DNA of 8,194 nt from Fimbriiglobus sp. (GTDB lineage Bacteria; Planctomycetota; Planctomycetia; Gemmatales; Gemmataceae): contig JANXTD010000914.1 in the NCBI GenBank assembly GCA_025352585.1, positions 1-8,194 on the forward strand, written 5' to 3'. Of the stretch, positions 1 to 6,400 are shown piece after piece (the stretch's first letter is position 1; each line of letters starts with the position of its first letter). A program made the position numbers and the translations under genes. The notes beneath the pieces are model-generated. The model did not search any database, was not told the origin of the DNA, and was given only the letters and a program-made list of their open reading frames with translations.

Positions 1-1320
1 GGCCGTGCGGTAGCGATACGGGTCGGTTTCACTCGCCATCGCCCGCAACTCCGCCATCGTCTTCTTCGCCAGGTCTTCCGCCTTGCCGCCCTTGCGGTCC
101 TTCAACTGGATGCGGTACACCCGGCCGCGCGAGTAGTCCCAGGCGTCGGCGGCGGCTTGGTGGCACGGGTTCTGGTCGTGCCAATCGATCAGGTAGATGT
201 CGCCGTTCGGCCCCCACTTCAGGTTGATCGGCCGGACGTTCTTGTCGCCGGAAGTCAAGAAGTCGTCGCCGCGGCTGGCGGTGTAGCTGCTGCCGTTGGG
301 CTTCAAAATGTTGTGCTTCAGGCTGTTGCCGTGGATGCTGCCGAAGATCACGCTGTTGCGGAAGCGCTCCGGCATGTGCGGCACGTCCAGCGAGATCAAC
401 CCCGCGTGCGCCCACCCCGATTCCTTGTGGAAGGTGTGGTCGCTAATCTCGTCGATGTACCCGTAAGCGTGCGGGTTGTAGCTGGTCCCCGCCTGGCGCT
501 TGTAGATGCCGCCGGGGACGACGTGGTAGAGGTGCGGGATCACGCAGCACGCGAGGATGAATTGCCCGTCGGTGTTGCGCCAATCGAGGCCCCAGGGGTT
601 CGAGGTGCCCTCGGCGTAGATCTCGAACTTCTTGGTCTTGGGGTGCAGCCGCCAGACCGCGGCGTTCATGCGCGTCTCCGCGCCGTCGGCCGACTTCACC
701 GTCGATTGCGAGAAGACGCCTTGCATGCCGTAGAGCCAGCCGTCCGGCCCCCACTGGAAGGTGTTCAAGGTTTCGTGGGTGTCCTGCGAGCCGAAGCCGC
801 CCAAGACCGGCTCGAACTTGCCCGGCTTGTCGTCCTTGTTCTCGATGAACCACACATACGGCGGTGCCCCGACCCAGACGCCGCCGTGGCCGACCTCCAG
901 CCCCGTGGCGAGGTCGAACGCCGGCAGCCCGGCCTTCTGGCGCTCCGGGGTGATGGGGAAGTCCTTGCCCTCGGCGAAGACGGTCCGCTTGTCGCAAACG
1001 CCGTCGCCGTCGGTGTCTTCGAGGATGACGATGCGGTCGCGCGGGGCCTTGCCCTTGGGCGTCTTCGACGGGTACTCGAAGCACTCGAGCACCCAGACGC
1101 GGCCCCTCTCGTCGATGGAGAACGCGACGGGGTTGATGCAGTCCGGCTCCCCGGCGAACAGCTTGACCTCGAACTCCGGCGGCACCTTGAACTTCGCGAC
1201 CGTCTCGGCGGGTGTGAGGTAAGGCTGCCCCGACCCCTTGCGGTTGTCGAAGCCGAACTCCTTCTGAGCCATCACGGGCGTACACAGGGCGAGCAACGGC
1301 AACGCGAAAAGCCAGCGCAT
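1..1320 (-). CDS. PVC-type membrane-bound dehydrogenase / heme-binding protein, N-terminal part (C-terminus off window)
   Basis: The frame is open without a stop from an ATG at 1318-1320 to the left edge, giving 440 residues of a longer protein. Residues 1-18 form a signal peptide (basic MRW, a hydrophobic stretch, then PVMA before QKE), so the product is exported. The rest matches the planctomycete 'putative membrane-bound dehydrogenase' N-terminal domain, a glucose/sorbosone-dehydrogenase-like beta-propeller. Seen are an EF-hand-like DTDGDGVCDK at about 102-111, SGWAHAGLISLDVPHMPERF, and YLIDWHDQNPCH at about 376-387, followed by GRVYRI. Family members usually continue into HEAT-like repeats and a C-terminal cytochrome c CxxCH domain and total roughly 900-1500 residues, so perhaps half or more is missing here. 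The true substrate is unknown; oxidation of a sugar or alcohol with electron transfer to heme is a family-level inference. It is transcribed divergently from the MFS gene. No Shine-Dalgarno sequence precedes the ATG; the signal peptide supports this start. Confidence 0.9.
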   Translation of the reverse strand, partial: MRWLFALPLLALCTPVMAQKEFGFDNRKGSGQPYLTPAETVAKFKVPPEFEVKLFAGEPDCINPVAFSIDERGRVWVLECFEYPSKTPKGKAPRDRIVILEDTDGDGVCDKRTVFAEGKDFPITPERQKAGLPAFDLATGLEVGHGGVWVGAPPYVWFIENKDDKPGKFEPVLGGFGSQDTHETLNTFQWGPDGWLYGMQGVFSQSTVKSADGAETRMNAAVWRLHPKTKKFEIYAEGTSNPWGLDWRNTDGQFILACCVIPHLYHVVPGGIYKRQAGTSYNPHAYGYIDEISDHTFHKESGWAHAGLISLDVPHMPERFRNSVIFGSIHGNSLKHNILKPNGSSYTASRGDDFLTSGDKNVRPINLKWGPNGDIYLIDWHDQNPCHQAAADAWDYSRGRVYRIQLKDRKGGKAEDLAKKTMAELRAMASETDPYRYRTA

Positions 1321-1617
1321 AGGGGCGACACCGAGCGGGGAGTGGAAACGCGAGGGGTGCATCATAAACGGAAGCGGGGGGGTGGCGGAAGTGAAAACGT
1401 TTTGCCGCAGAGACGCGGAGACGCGGAGAAAACCAAATTCAAGTTTCAAGAGGGACTCCGGGCGTTGGCGGTGACTTCCCGCAGCGGAGCAACACTGGTA
1501 TTTTGCCTTTCTCCGCGTCTCTGCGTCTCTGCGGCGAAAATGCTTCTCTTGATCCATTCGTCACCTCCCCAGACGGTGCGTATACCACCAGCCCCCCGCC
1601 CCCCGAGATGCTTCGCC
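1321..1617. promoter_or_regulatory. Divergent intergenic region between the PVC-type gene and the MFS gene
   Basis: These 297 bp separate two divergent starts, so promoters for both genes should lie here. On the minus strand TATGAT (complement of 1361-1366) fits a -10 hexamer at five of six positions and would give a leader of about 35 nt, but no good -35 is seen at 17-18 bp. For the MFS gene, TTGATC (1549-1554) and TATACC (1581-1586) are present but 26 bp apart, too far for a standard sigma-70 pair. The middle is taken up by the inverted repeat at 1400-1540. No Shine-Dalgarno sequence precedes either start. The promoter assignments are weak. Confidence 0.35.
1400..1540. repeat. Inverted-repeat element, copy 1 (long imperfect hairpin)
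   Basis: The left arm (1404-1431) and the right arm (1508-1535) are 28 bp each and match at 27 positions when one is reverse complemented. Beyond them run TTTT on the left and GAAAA on the right. Each arm is built from tandem 8-mers, GAGACGCG or GAGACGCA, ending in GAGAAA. The 76-nt spacer begins with CCAAATTCAAGTTT (1433-1446), which recurs in copy 2 on the other strand. Transcribed, the unit would fold into a strong stem-loop. No transposase is encoded. Similar GAGACGC-rich hairpins are, as I recall, widespread between genes in planctomycetes; their function is unknown to me. Confidence 0.88.
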
Positions 1618-3009
1618 ATGACCGAGACGAAACCGCTCACCGGCTGGGCGTCGCTCAAGATGCTCACGCCCTACCAGTGGTTCGTCTTCGTCGTGTGTTG
1701 CCTCGCCTGGGACCTCGACTGCCTCGACCAGCAACTGTTCATCCTCGCCCGCGACCCCGCCATCGCCGCACTCACCGGGCTGAGTGCCGGCGACAAGGTC
1801 GTCGCCAGCTACGGCACGCAGGCGACTTCGGTCTTCATGATCGGCTGGGCCGTCGGCGGCGTCTTCTTCGGCGTCATGGGCGACCGCCTCGGCCGCGTCA
1901 AGACCCTGACCGCGACGATCGCGCTGTACGCCTTCTTCACGGGGTTCAGTGCGCTGTCGGTCGGCGTCACCGACTTCATGGTCTACCGCTTCTTCACCGG
2001 CCTCGGGGTCGGCGGGGCGTTCGCCGCGGCGGTGGTGCTGCTCGCCGAGACGGTCCCCGATGCCCCGCGGCCCTACGTCCTGGGCATGTTCCAGGCGTCG
2101 AGTGTCCTGGGCAACTGCTCCGCGGCGCTGATCTCGCTGCAACTCGGGGCGCTCCAGAAGCAAGGCGTGTTCACGCCCGGCGAGTGGCTGCAACCGTGGC
2201 GACTGATGTTCCTCATCGGCATCGTCCCCGGCCTCTTGCTGGCCGTCGTGCAACTCACGCTGCGCGAGCCGGACAAGTGGCTCGCCCTCCGCGCGGCCAT
2301 CGAAACCGGCGCGCGGCAGACGCCGTTCCAGGCGTTCTTCGGCACGCTCAAAGCCTTACTCACCACGTCGCCGTGGCGGGGCCGCGTGCTCTTCGGGCTG
2401 CTGCTGACGGGGGCCGGGGTGGTCGGCCTCTGGGGCATCGGCTTCTTCTCCCCGCGCCTCGTCAGCCAGGCGTTGACCGCGACCTTCCAGGCCGAGGGGC
2501 TGGACGGCGACCAACTCAAGGGCGAAGTCGCCCGGTGGCGCGGCATCACGTCGCTGTTCCAGAACGCCGGGGCCTTCTTCGGCATCTTCGCCTTCAGTGC
2601 GGTCACCGGGGTGGTCGGCCGCCGCCCGACCTTCGCGCTGTTCTTCCTGCTGGGCGCGCTCGCCACCGCGGGGACGTTCCTGAACCTGCGGACGCGCGAC
2701 GACGTGATGTGGATGATCCCGGTCATGGGCTTCTGCCAGCTCGCGGTGTTCGGCGGCTTCGCGATCTACCTGCCCGAACTGTTCCCGACGCGCTTCCGCA
2801 GCACCGGCGTGAGCTTCTGCTACAACGCCGGCCGGCTGGTCGCCGCGCTCGGGCCGTTCGGCCTGGGGATGCTCGAAACACAGGTCTACCACGACTCCGG
2901 GGCCGACGCGATCCGCTACGCCGGGGCGACGATGTGCCTGGTGTACGTGCTGGGCATCCTCGCGCTGCCCTTCCTACCCGAGACCAAGGGCAAGCCCCTG
3001 CCGGAATAG
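1618..3009 (+). CDS. Major facilitator superfamily transporter (sugar porter / metabolite:H+ symporter type)
   Basis: This is a 463-residue inner-membrane transporter, a normal length for a 12-helix MFS protein. Residues 20-45 form the first helix with an acidic WDLDCLDQQ cluster. Motif A is seen as GDRLGR at 88-93 between helices 2 and 3, with a second-half counterpart VGRRP at 333-337. RFFTGLGVGGAFAAA (124-138) corresponds to the helix-4 motif, and LPELFPTRFRSTG (385-397) is the second-half sequence usual in organic-acid and sugar symporters. The C-terminus LPETKGK (453-459) is the sugar-porter PETKG signature. Central residues 212-255 are the hydrophilic loop between the halves. The substrate cannot be read from the sequence; a proton-coupled sugar or organic-acid importer is most likely. 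The frame stays open upstream, but that stretch is antisense to the PVC-type gene; the ATG at 1618 starts the recognisable protein. The gene is bracketed by two copies of a hairpin repeat. Confidence 0.92.
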   Translation: MTETKPLTGWASLKMLTPYQWFVFVVCCLAWDLDCLDQQLFILARDPAIAALTGLSAGDKVVASYGTQATSVFMIGWAVGGVFFGVMGDRLGRVKTLTATIALYAFFTGFSALSVGVTDFMVYRFFTGLGVGGAFAAAVVLLAETVPDAPRPYVLGMFQASSVLGNCSAALISLQLGALQKQGVFTPGEWLQPWRLMFLIGIVPGLLLAVVQLTLREPDKWLALRAAIETGARQTPFQAFFGTLKALLTTSPWRGRVLFGLLLTGAGVVGLWGIGFFSPRLVSQALTATFQAEGLDGDQLKGEVARWRGITSLFQNAGAFFGIFAFSAVTGVVGRRPTFALFFLLGALATAGTFLNLRTRDDVMWMIPVMGFCQLAVFGGFAIYLPELFPTRFRSTGVSFCYNAGRLVAALGPFGLGMLETQVYHDSGADAIRYAGATMCLVYVLGILALPFLPETKGKPLPE

Positions 3010-3023
3010 CAACCGGAAAAGAG

Positions 3024-3108
3024 TTTCGCCGCGGAGACGCAGAGACGCGGAGAAAACCTAAAACTTGAATTTGGCCTTTCTCCGCGCCTCTGCGTCTCTG
3101 CGGCAAAA
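3024..3108. repeat. Inverted-repeat element, copy 2, opposite orientation to copy 1; possible terminator
   Basis: The arms at 3028-3055 and 3077-3104 match at 26 of 28 positions when one is reverse complemented, around a 21-nt spacer. The arm sequence is the same tandem GAGACGC module as in copy 1. AAACTTGAATTTGG (3061-3074) is the exact reverse complement of the copy 1 spacer segment 1433-1446, so this copy is inverted relative to copy 1 and lacks about 55 nt of its spacer. It starts 15 bp after the MFS stop and ends 28 bp before the next ATG. The stem could end transcription, but there is no classical U-tract, so that role is only possible. Confidence 0.88.
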
Positions 3109-3135
3109 TTCTTACTCCGACATTGGACCCACGAC

Positions 3136-3396
3136 ATGCCCCCGACGACGCCCGAATGGCTCACCAAGCGCGACGGCACTTTGACGCCCGGCCTGCGCGA
3201 CTTCATCACCGTCGTGGCGATCGGCGGGCAGCCGAACTACCGCCTCGAAGTGCGGCCCGCCGGCGGGCAGTTCACCTGCGGCGTCACGCAGTCGGTCAAC
3301 GGCAAGCGGCTCGACGACGGCCTCGGCCGCGCCGCCACCGCCGACGAAGCGCTCAGCGGCGGGCTCGACCAACTCCGGCGGTATCTCGGCTGGTAG
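3136..3396 (+). CDS. Small conserved hypothetical protein, 86 residues
   Basis: The ATG at 3136 opens an 86-residue, soluble, mixed-charge protein with no signal peptide or membrane segment. The sequence reads like a compact alpha/beta domain: an N-terminal WLTKRDG, then strand-like stretches FITVVAI, YRLEVRPAGGQFTCGVTQS and NGKRLDDG, then a helix with the segment ADEALSGGLDQLRRYLGW at the end. It resembles small uncharacterised planctomycete proteins with a GGxFxCxVTQxxNGKRLD core, but this is from memory and gives no function. A single cysteine sits in FTCGV. The start is only 28 bp after the inverted repeat, leaving little room for an independent promoter, so it may depend on read-through from the MFS gene or on signals within the repeat. 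No Shine-Dalgarno sequence is visible. Codon usage (G/C at third positions) supports real coding. Confidence 0.72.
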   Translation: MPPTTPEWLTKRDGTLTPGLRDFITVVAIGGQPNYRLEVRPAGGQFTCGVTQSVNGKRLDDGLGRAATADEALSGGLDQLRRYLGW

Positions 3397-3595
3397 CCGC
3401 CTCAAGTTTCGCCGCGAGCGCGAAGGCGGGGGATTCCGGAAGATTCGGTCGCGCCGGTCAGGGTGGCGTGCTAAGTACGCTGGGGCGTCGCCGGACTCGC
3501 GGAGCCGCCCCCAGGCCGCCCATCCTACCCCGGCCTGACCCCGACACCAGCCTCCGCCCGCCCGGCCTGTCCCGCGGCGCGGCCATCGGGTTCCT
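3397..3595. other. Intergenic region upstream of the kinase gene
   Basis: These 199 bp hold no convincing gene. A small stem (3466-3471 with 3475-3480, loop TAA, one G-T pair) and a 7-bp inverted pair GGTCAGG/CCTGACC (3456-3462 with 3534-3540) are seen, plus the palindrome TTCCGGAA at 3434-3441. The last 90 bp before the kinase ATG are C-rich on the plus strand and lack a Shine-Dalgarno sequence. No clear -10/-35 pair was found. The promoter of the kinase gene, if it has its own, is expected here. Confidence 0.4.
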
Positions 3596-6322
3596 ATGCC
3601 CACGCTCGCCCCCACCCCCGACTACTTCGGTCACGCCGCCGACTCTTACCGCACGGACCTGGTCGAGACGCCGCCGGCATCGGGCCGCCTCGACTTCGCC
3701 GCGCTCGAGCGGACCGACTGCTGCGAGGTCGCGCCGGCCGGCGTCCCCGGCGGGCGGCGCGCGCGGTTCCCGCTCGCCGGCGAGGAGTTCCTGGGCTTCG
3801 CACTCGTCTCCGAGTTGGGCAGTGGGGCCTTCGGTAAGGTCTTCCTGGCGCGGCAACTCGCACTCGCCAGCCGCCTGGTCGCCTTGAAGGTGACGACGCG
3901 GCCGACGGCCGAGCCGGCGCAACTGGCGAAGCTGCACCACACCAACATCGTGCCGATCTACTCGGTCCACGACGCCGCGCCGCTGCAAGCGGTCTGCATG
4001 CCGTACCTCGGGGCGCTCACACTCGCCGACGTGGTCGTGTCGTACTCCGAGACCGGCGTGTTCTCGGCCGCGCGCCTCCCGGACGCCTCGACGCAGGCGC
4101 TCGCCCGCACGGCCACGAGCCGGCCGGCGGGGCCGCCGACGCCGCCCACCGGCTTCGCGCCGGCCGCGCGGACGCCGGCCACGGTCCTCGACGGCCTGAG
4201 CGCCGCGGCGCAGGTCGAGTGGGTACTGCGGACGGTGCGCGGGGTCGCCGAGGGGCTGGCGCACGCCCACGAGCGAGGCATTCTGCACCTCGACTTGAAG
4301 CCGGCCAACGTGCTGCTGGCCGACGGCGGCGCGCCGCTCTTGCTCGACTTCAACCTGGCGAAGGACCTGGCGGCCGGGCCGCGCGAGCAGACCGGCGGGA
4401 CGCTGCCGTACATGGCCCCCGAGCAACTCGACGGCTTCCGCGAGCGCGACGACCGCCACCTCGACGCGCGGACCGACCTCTTCGGCCTGGGCGTGATCTT
4501 CTACGAACTGCTGACCGGCCGGCACCCCTTCCCGCGCCCCGCCGGCGGCGCGCTCGACCTGGCGCGGATGGCCCGCGACCGCCGCGACGGGCCGGCCAGG
4601 GTGCGCAGCCACAACCCGGCGGTGCCGCGCGCCGTCGAGGCGATCGTCGAGGCGCTGCTGCAACCGCTGCCGGCGCGCCGCTACCCCGACGCCGCGACGC
4701 TGGTGGGCGACCTGACGCGTCAACTCGAGGGCCGGCCGCTCGCCTTCGCCGCGGAGCCGTCGGCGCGGGAGCGGCTCGCCAAGTGGCGGCGTCGCAACCC
4801 GCGGCTGGGGGCGCGCCTGGTGACGGCCGCCCTCGCCCTCGCCGTCGTCGGCCTCGGTGGCGTGGCCGCCCGCCACGCCGACGCCCGCGCCGACGCCGCC
4901 GCCGCCGAGGGGCACCGGCAGGCGTGGGGTGAGCTGGCCGGGCTGCACCTCGGGCTGCTCGACCGCGCCGACCCGGCCCGCCGCGCGGCCGCCGCTTCCG
5001 CCGCCGCCGACCTACTCGCCCGCTACGGCCTGGTCAGCGGCCAGCCCTGGGGGCCGACCGCCGCCTTCCGCCGGCTGCCCGCCGCGACCCGCCGCGAACT
5101 GGCGGGCGACTGCGGCGAGCTGTGCCGGGTCGCCGCGGCCTCCGCGCTGGCCCCCGGCCGCGGCGACGCCGTGGCCCCGCCCCTGGCGAACGACCCGGAG
5201 CCGGCGCGGGCCGCGCTCGCCTGGCTCGACCTCGCGGCGGCGTGCGACGCCGAGGCGGCGACCGACCCCGCCTCGGAAGCCTACCTGGCCGGCGTCGGCC
5301 ACTCCCTGGCGGCCCGGCACGCCGAGGCCGTCGCCCCGCTCGAGGACTCGACCCAGCGGCGGCCGGGGCACGCCGCGGCGCAGTACCTGCTCGCCGTCTG
5401 CCGCAGTGAGATCGGCGACTTCGACCGCGCCGCGGAGCGCTTCCTGGTCGCCAAGGCCCTCGCCCCGGCGAGCGGCCGGCCGTCGCTTCATCGCGGCGCG
5501 ATCGCCCTGGCCTCGGCGCGCGACGCCGAGGCGGAGCGCGACTTCACCGACGCCCTGGCCCGCGAGCCGGGCCTCGTCAGCGCCCTGCGGCTGCGCGGCG
5601 TCGCCCGCCAGCGCCGGGGCGACCTGGCCGGGGCCGACGCCGACCTGACGCGCTTCCTGGGCCTCGACGCCAACTCGCCCGCCGGCTACCGGTCCCGCGC
5701 CGAGGTGCGCGACCGACTCGGCGACGCCGCCGGGGCCGACGCCGACCGCCTCGAGGCGCGCCGCTGCCGGCCGGCCTCCGCCAACGACTTCGTCGCCCGC
5801 GGCAACCAGCGCGCCGCCCAGGACCCGGCCGGCGCGGAGGGCGACTACCGCCGCGCGGCCGCGATCGACCCGCGCTCGCCGCCCGCCTGGCAGAACCTCG
5901 CGCGGCTCGCCGCCCGGCGGGGCGACGACGCCGCGGCCGACGCGGCCCAGGAGGTCGCCGTCGCCGCCGCGCCCGCCTCCCCGTACGCCCGGCTCAGCCG
6001 CGCCGCGCTGCACGCGCAAGCGGGCCGCCGCGACCTCGCCCACGCCGACGTCCTGGCGGCGCGCCAACTCGGCGGCGGCGCGCACTTCCACCGCGACGCC
6101 GCCCGCGTCTACGCCGCCACCGCCCGGCGGCACCCGGCCGACACCCGCCTCGCCCTCGACCACCTCCGCGACGCCTTCTACCTCGAAGGCTTCGAGCCTG
6201 TCGTCGTCGAGACCGATCCGAGCTTCGACCCGCTGCGCGACGAGGACAGCTTCCGCGAACTCCTGACCGCCGCCAAAGTGTTCGCGGCCCTCGGCGTCAA
6301 GCCGACCCGGCGCGGCGACTGA
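3596..6322 (+). CDS. Membrane-anchored Ser/Thr protein kinase with C-terminal TPR repeats
   Basis: This 908-residue protein has an N-terminal extension (1-66), a Hanks-type kinase domain (about 67-385), one transmembrane helix (about 405-425) and a C-terminal region with about eight TPR-like units (about 562-829). Kinase motifs seen: glycine loop GSGAFGKV (75-82), ATP-binding lysine K98 in VALKV, putative helix-C glutamate E106, HTNIV (115-119), catalytic loop HLDLKPAN (231-238, with D233, K235 and N238), metal-binding DFN (251-253), APE (274-276) and DARTDLFGLGV in the F-helix. The protein should phosphorylate Ser/Thr in the cytoplasm, while the TPR part lies across the membrane and may bind partners or sense signals; the topology is inferred. 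Odd points are Leu for Arg in HRD, Asn for Gly in DFG, and only seven residues between K98 and E106. An insert rich in Ala, Pro and Thr (about 155-200) precedes the helix leading to the catalytic loop. This architecture is common in planctomycetes. The substrate is unknown. Confidence 0.92.
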   Translation: MPTLAPTPDYFGHAADSYRTDLVETPPASGRLDFAALERTDCCEVAPAGVPGGRRARFPLAGEEFLGFALVSELGSGAFGKVFLARQLALASRLVALKVTTRPTAEPAQLAKLHHTNIVPIYSVHDAAPLQAVCMPYLGALTLADVVVSYSETGVFSAARLPDASTQALARTATSRPAGPPTPPTGFAPAARTPATVLDGLSAAAQVEWVLRTVRGVAEGLAHAHERGILHLDLKPANVLLADGGAPLLLDFNLAKDLAAGPREQTGGTLPYMAPEQLDGFRERDDRHLDARTDLFGLGVIFYELLTGRHPFPRPAGGALDLARMARDRRDGPARVRSHNPAVPRAVEAIVEALLQPLPARRYPDAATLVGDLTRQLEGRPLAFAAEPSARERLAKWRRRNPRLGARLVTAALALAVVGLGGVAARHADARADAAAAEGHRQAWGELAGLHLGLLDRADPARRAAAASAAADLLARYGLVSGQPWGPTAAFRRLPAATRRELAGDCGELCRVAAASALAPGRGDAVAPPLANDPEPARAALAWLDLAAACDAEAATDPASEAYLAGVGHSLAARHAEAVAPLEDSTQRRPGHAAAQYLLAVCRSEIGDFDRAAERFLVAKALAPASGRPSLHRGAIALASARDAEAERDFTDALAREPGLVSALRLRGVARQRRGDLAGADADLTRFLGLDANSPAGYRSRAEVRDRLGDAAGADADRLEARRCRPASANDFVARGNQRAAQDPAGAEGDYRRAAAIDPRSPPAWQNLARLAARRGDDAAADAAQEVAVAAAPASPYARLSRAALHAQAGRRDLAHADVLAARQLGGGAHFHRDAARVYAATARRHPADTRLALDHLRDAFYLEGFEPVVVETDPSFDPLRDEDSFRELLTAAKVFAALGVKPTRRGD

Positions 6323-6400
6323 CCGGCGCGAACCGGGCGGGCGGCGGCGGCGTACAATAAGGGTGTGCGGCGTAAAACGACGTATCCCCTGAGTCCCGCC
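6323..6400 (+). promoter_or_regulatory. Putative promoter/operator region of the metal-uptake operon
   Basis: TACAAT (6353-6358) fits the -10 consensus at five of six positions, but the expected -35 position holds no match. GCGGCGTA occurs at 6347-6354 and again at 6367-6374, exactly 20 bp apart, and a looser copy ACGACGTA follows at 6377-6384, 10 bp further on. The array overlaps and follows the -10-like box, a place where a repressor would act. It does not match the AT-rich Zur palindrome of enterobacteria. The 78-bp gap has no hairpin typical of a terminator for the kinase gene. Confidence 0.35.

Noticed and set aside
29..1285. Two minus-strand open frames (29-415 and 443-1285)
   Set aside because: They are out-of-frame shadows of the true minus-strand gene, with Arg/Gly/Pro-rich sequence.
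157..1617. Plus-strand open frame running antisense to the PVC-type gene and continuing into the MFS gene
   Set aside because: It is the mirror of a high-GC coding frame; the peptide is low-complexity Val/Arg/Ala/Leu and matches no family, while the minus strand gives a clear signal peptide and PVC-type domain. Only 1618-3009 is real.
1446..1667. Minus-strand 73-codon frame covering copy 1 of the inverted repeat
   Set aside because: The AETQRRGER-type peptide is a translation of the repeat arm, a typical spurious product.
1503..3068. Plus-strand 521-codon frame overlapping the MFS gene
   Set aside because: It is Arg/Pro/His-rich and shifted relative to the MFS frame, which carries all the transporter motifs.
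1404..3104. CRISPR-like repeats
   Set aside because: Only two hairpin elements are present, far apart, with unequal spacers and a gene between them; there is no array and no cas gene.
3024..3108. Classical Rho-independent terminator after the MFS gene
   Set aside because: The stem is strong but is followed by a short mixed A/T stretch and no U-run, and the same element occurs in a divergent promoter region; it is annotated as a repeat with possible terminator activity only.
2723..3615. Minus-strand frames around 2723-3106, 2916-3209 and 3112-3615
   Set aside because: They translate the repeat and the opposite strand of the MFS and small genes; no domain is recognisable.
3458..4948. Minus-strand 496-codon frame opposite the kinase gene
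   Set aside because: It is low-complexity Arg/Gly/Val sequence antisense to intact kinase motifs.
6365..6400. GTG at 6365 as start of the binding protein
   Set aside because: It would add 12 residues before the signal peptide; the ATG at 6401 gives a standard lipoprotein signal.
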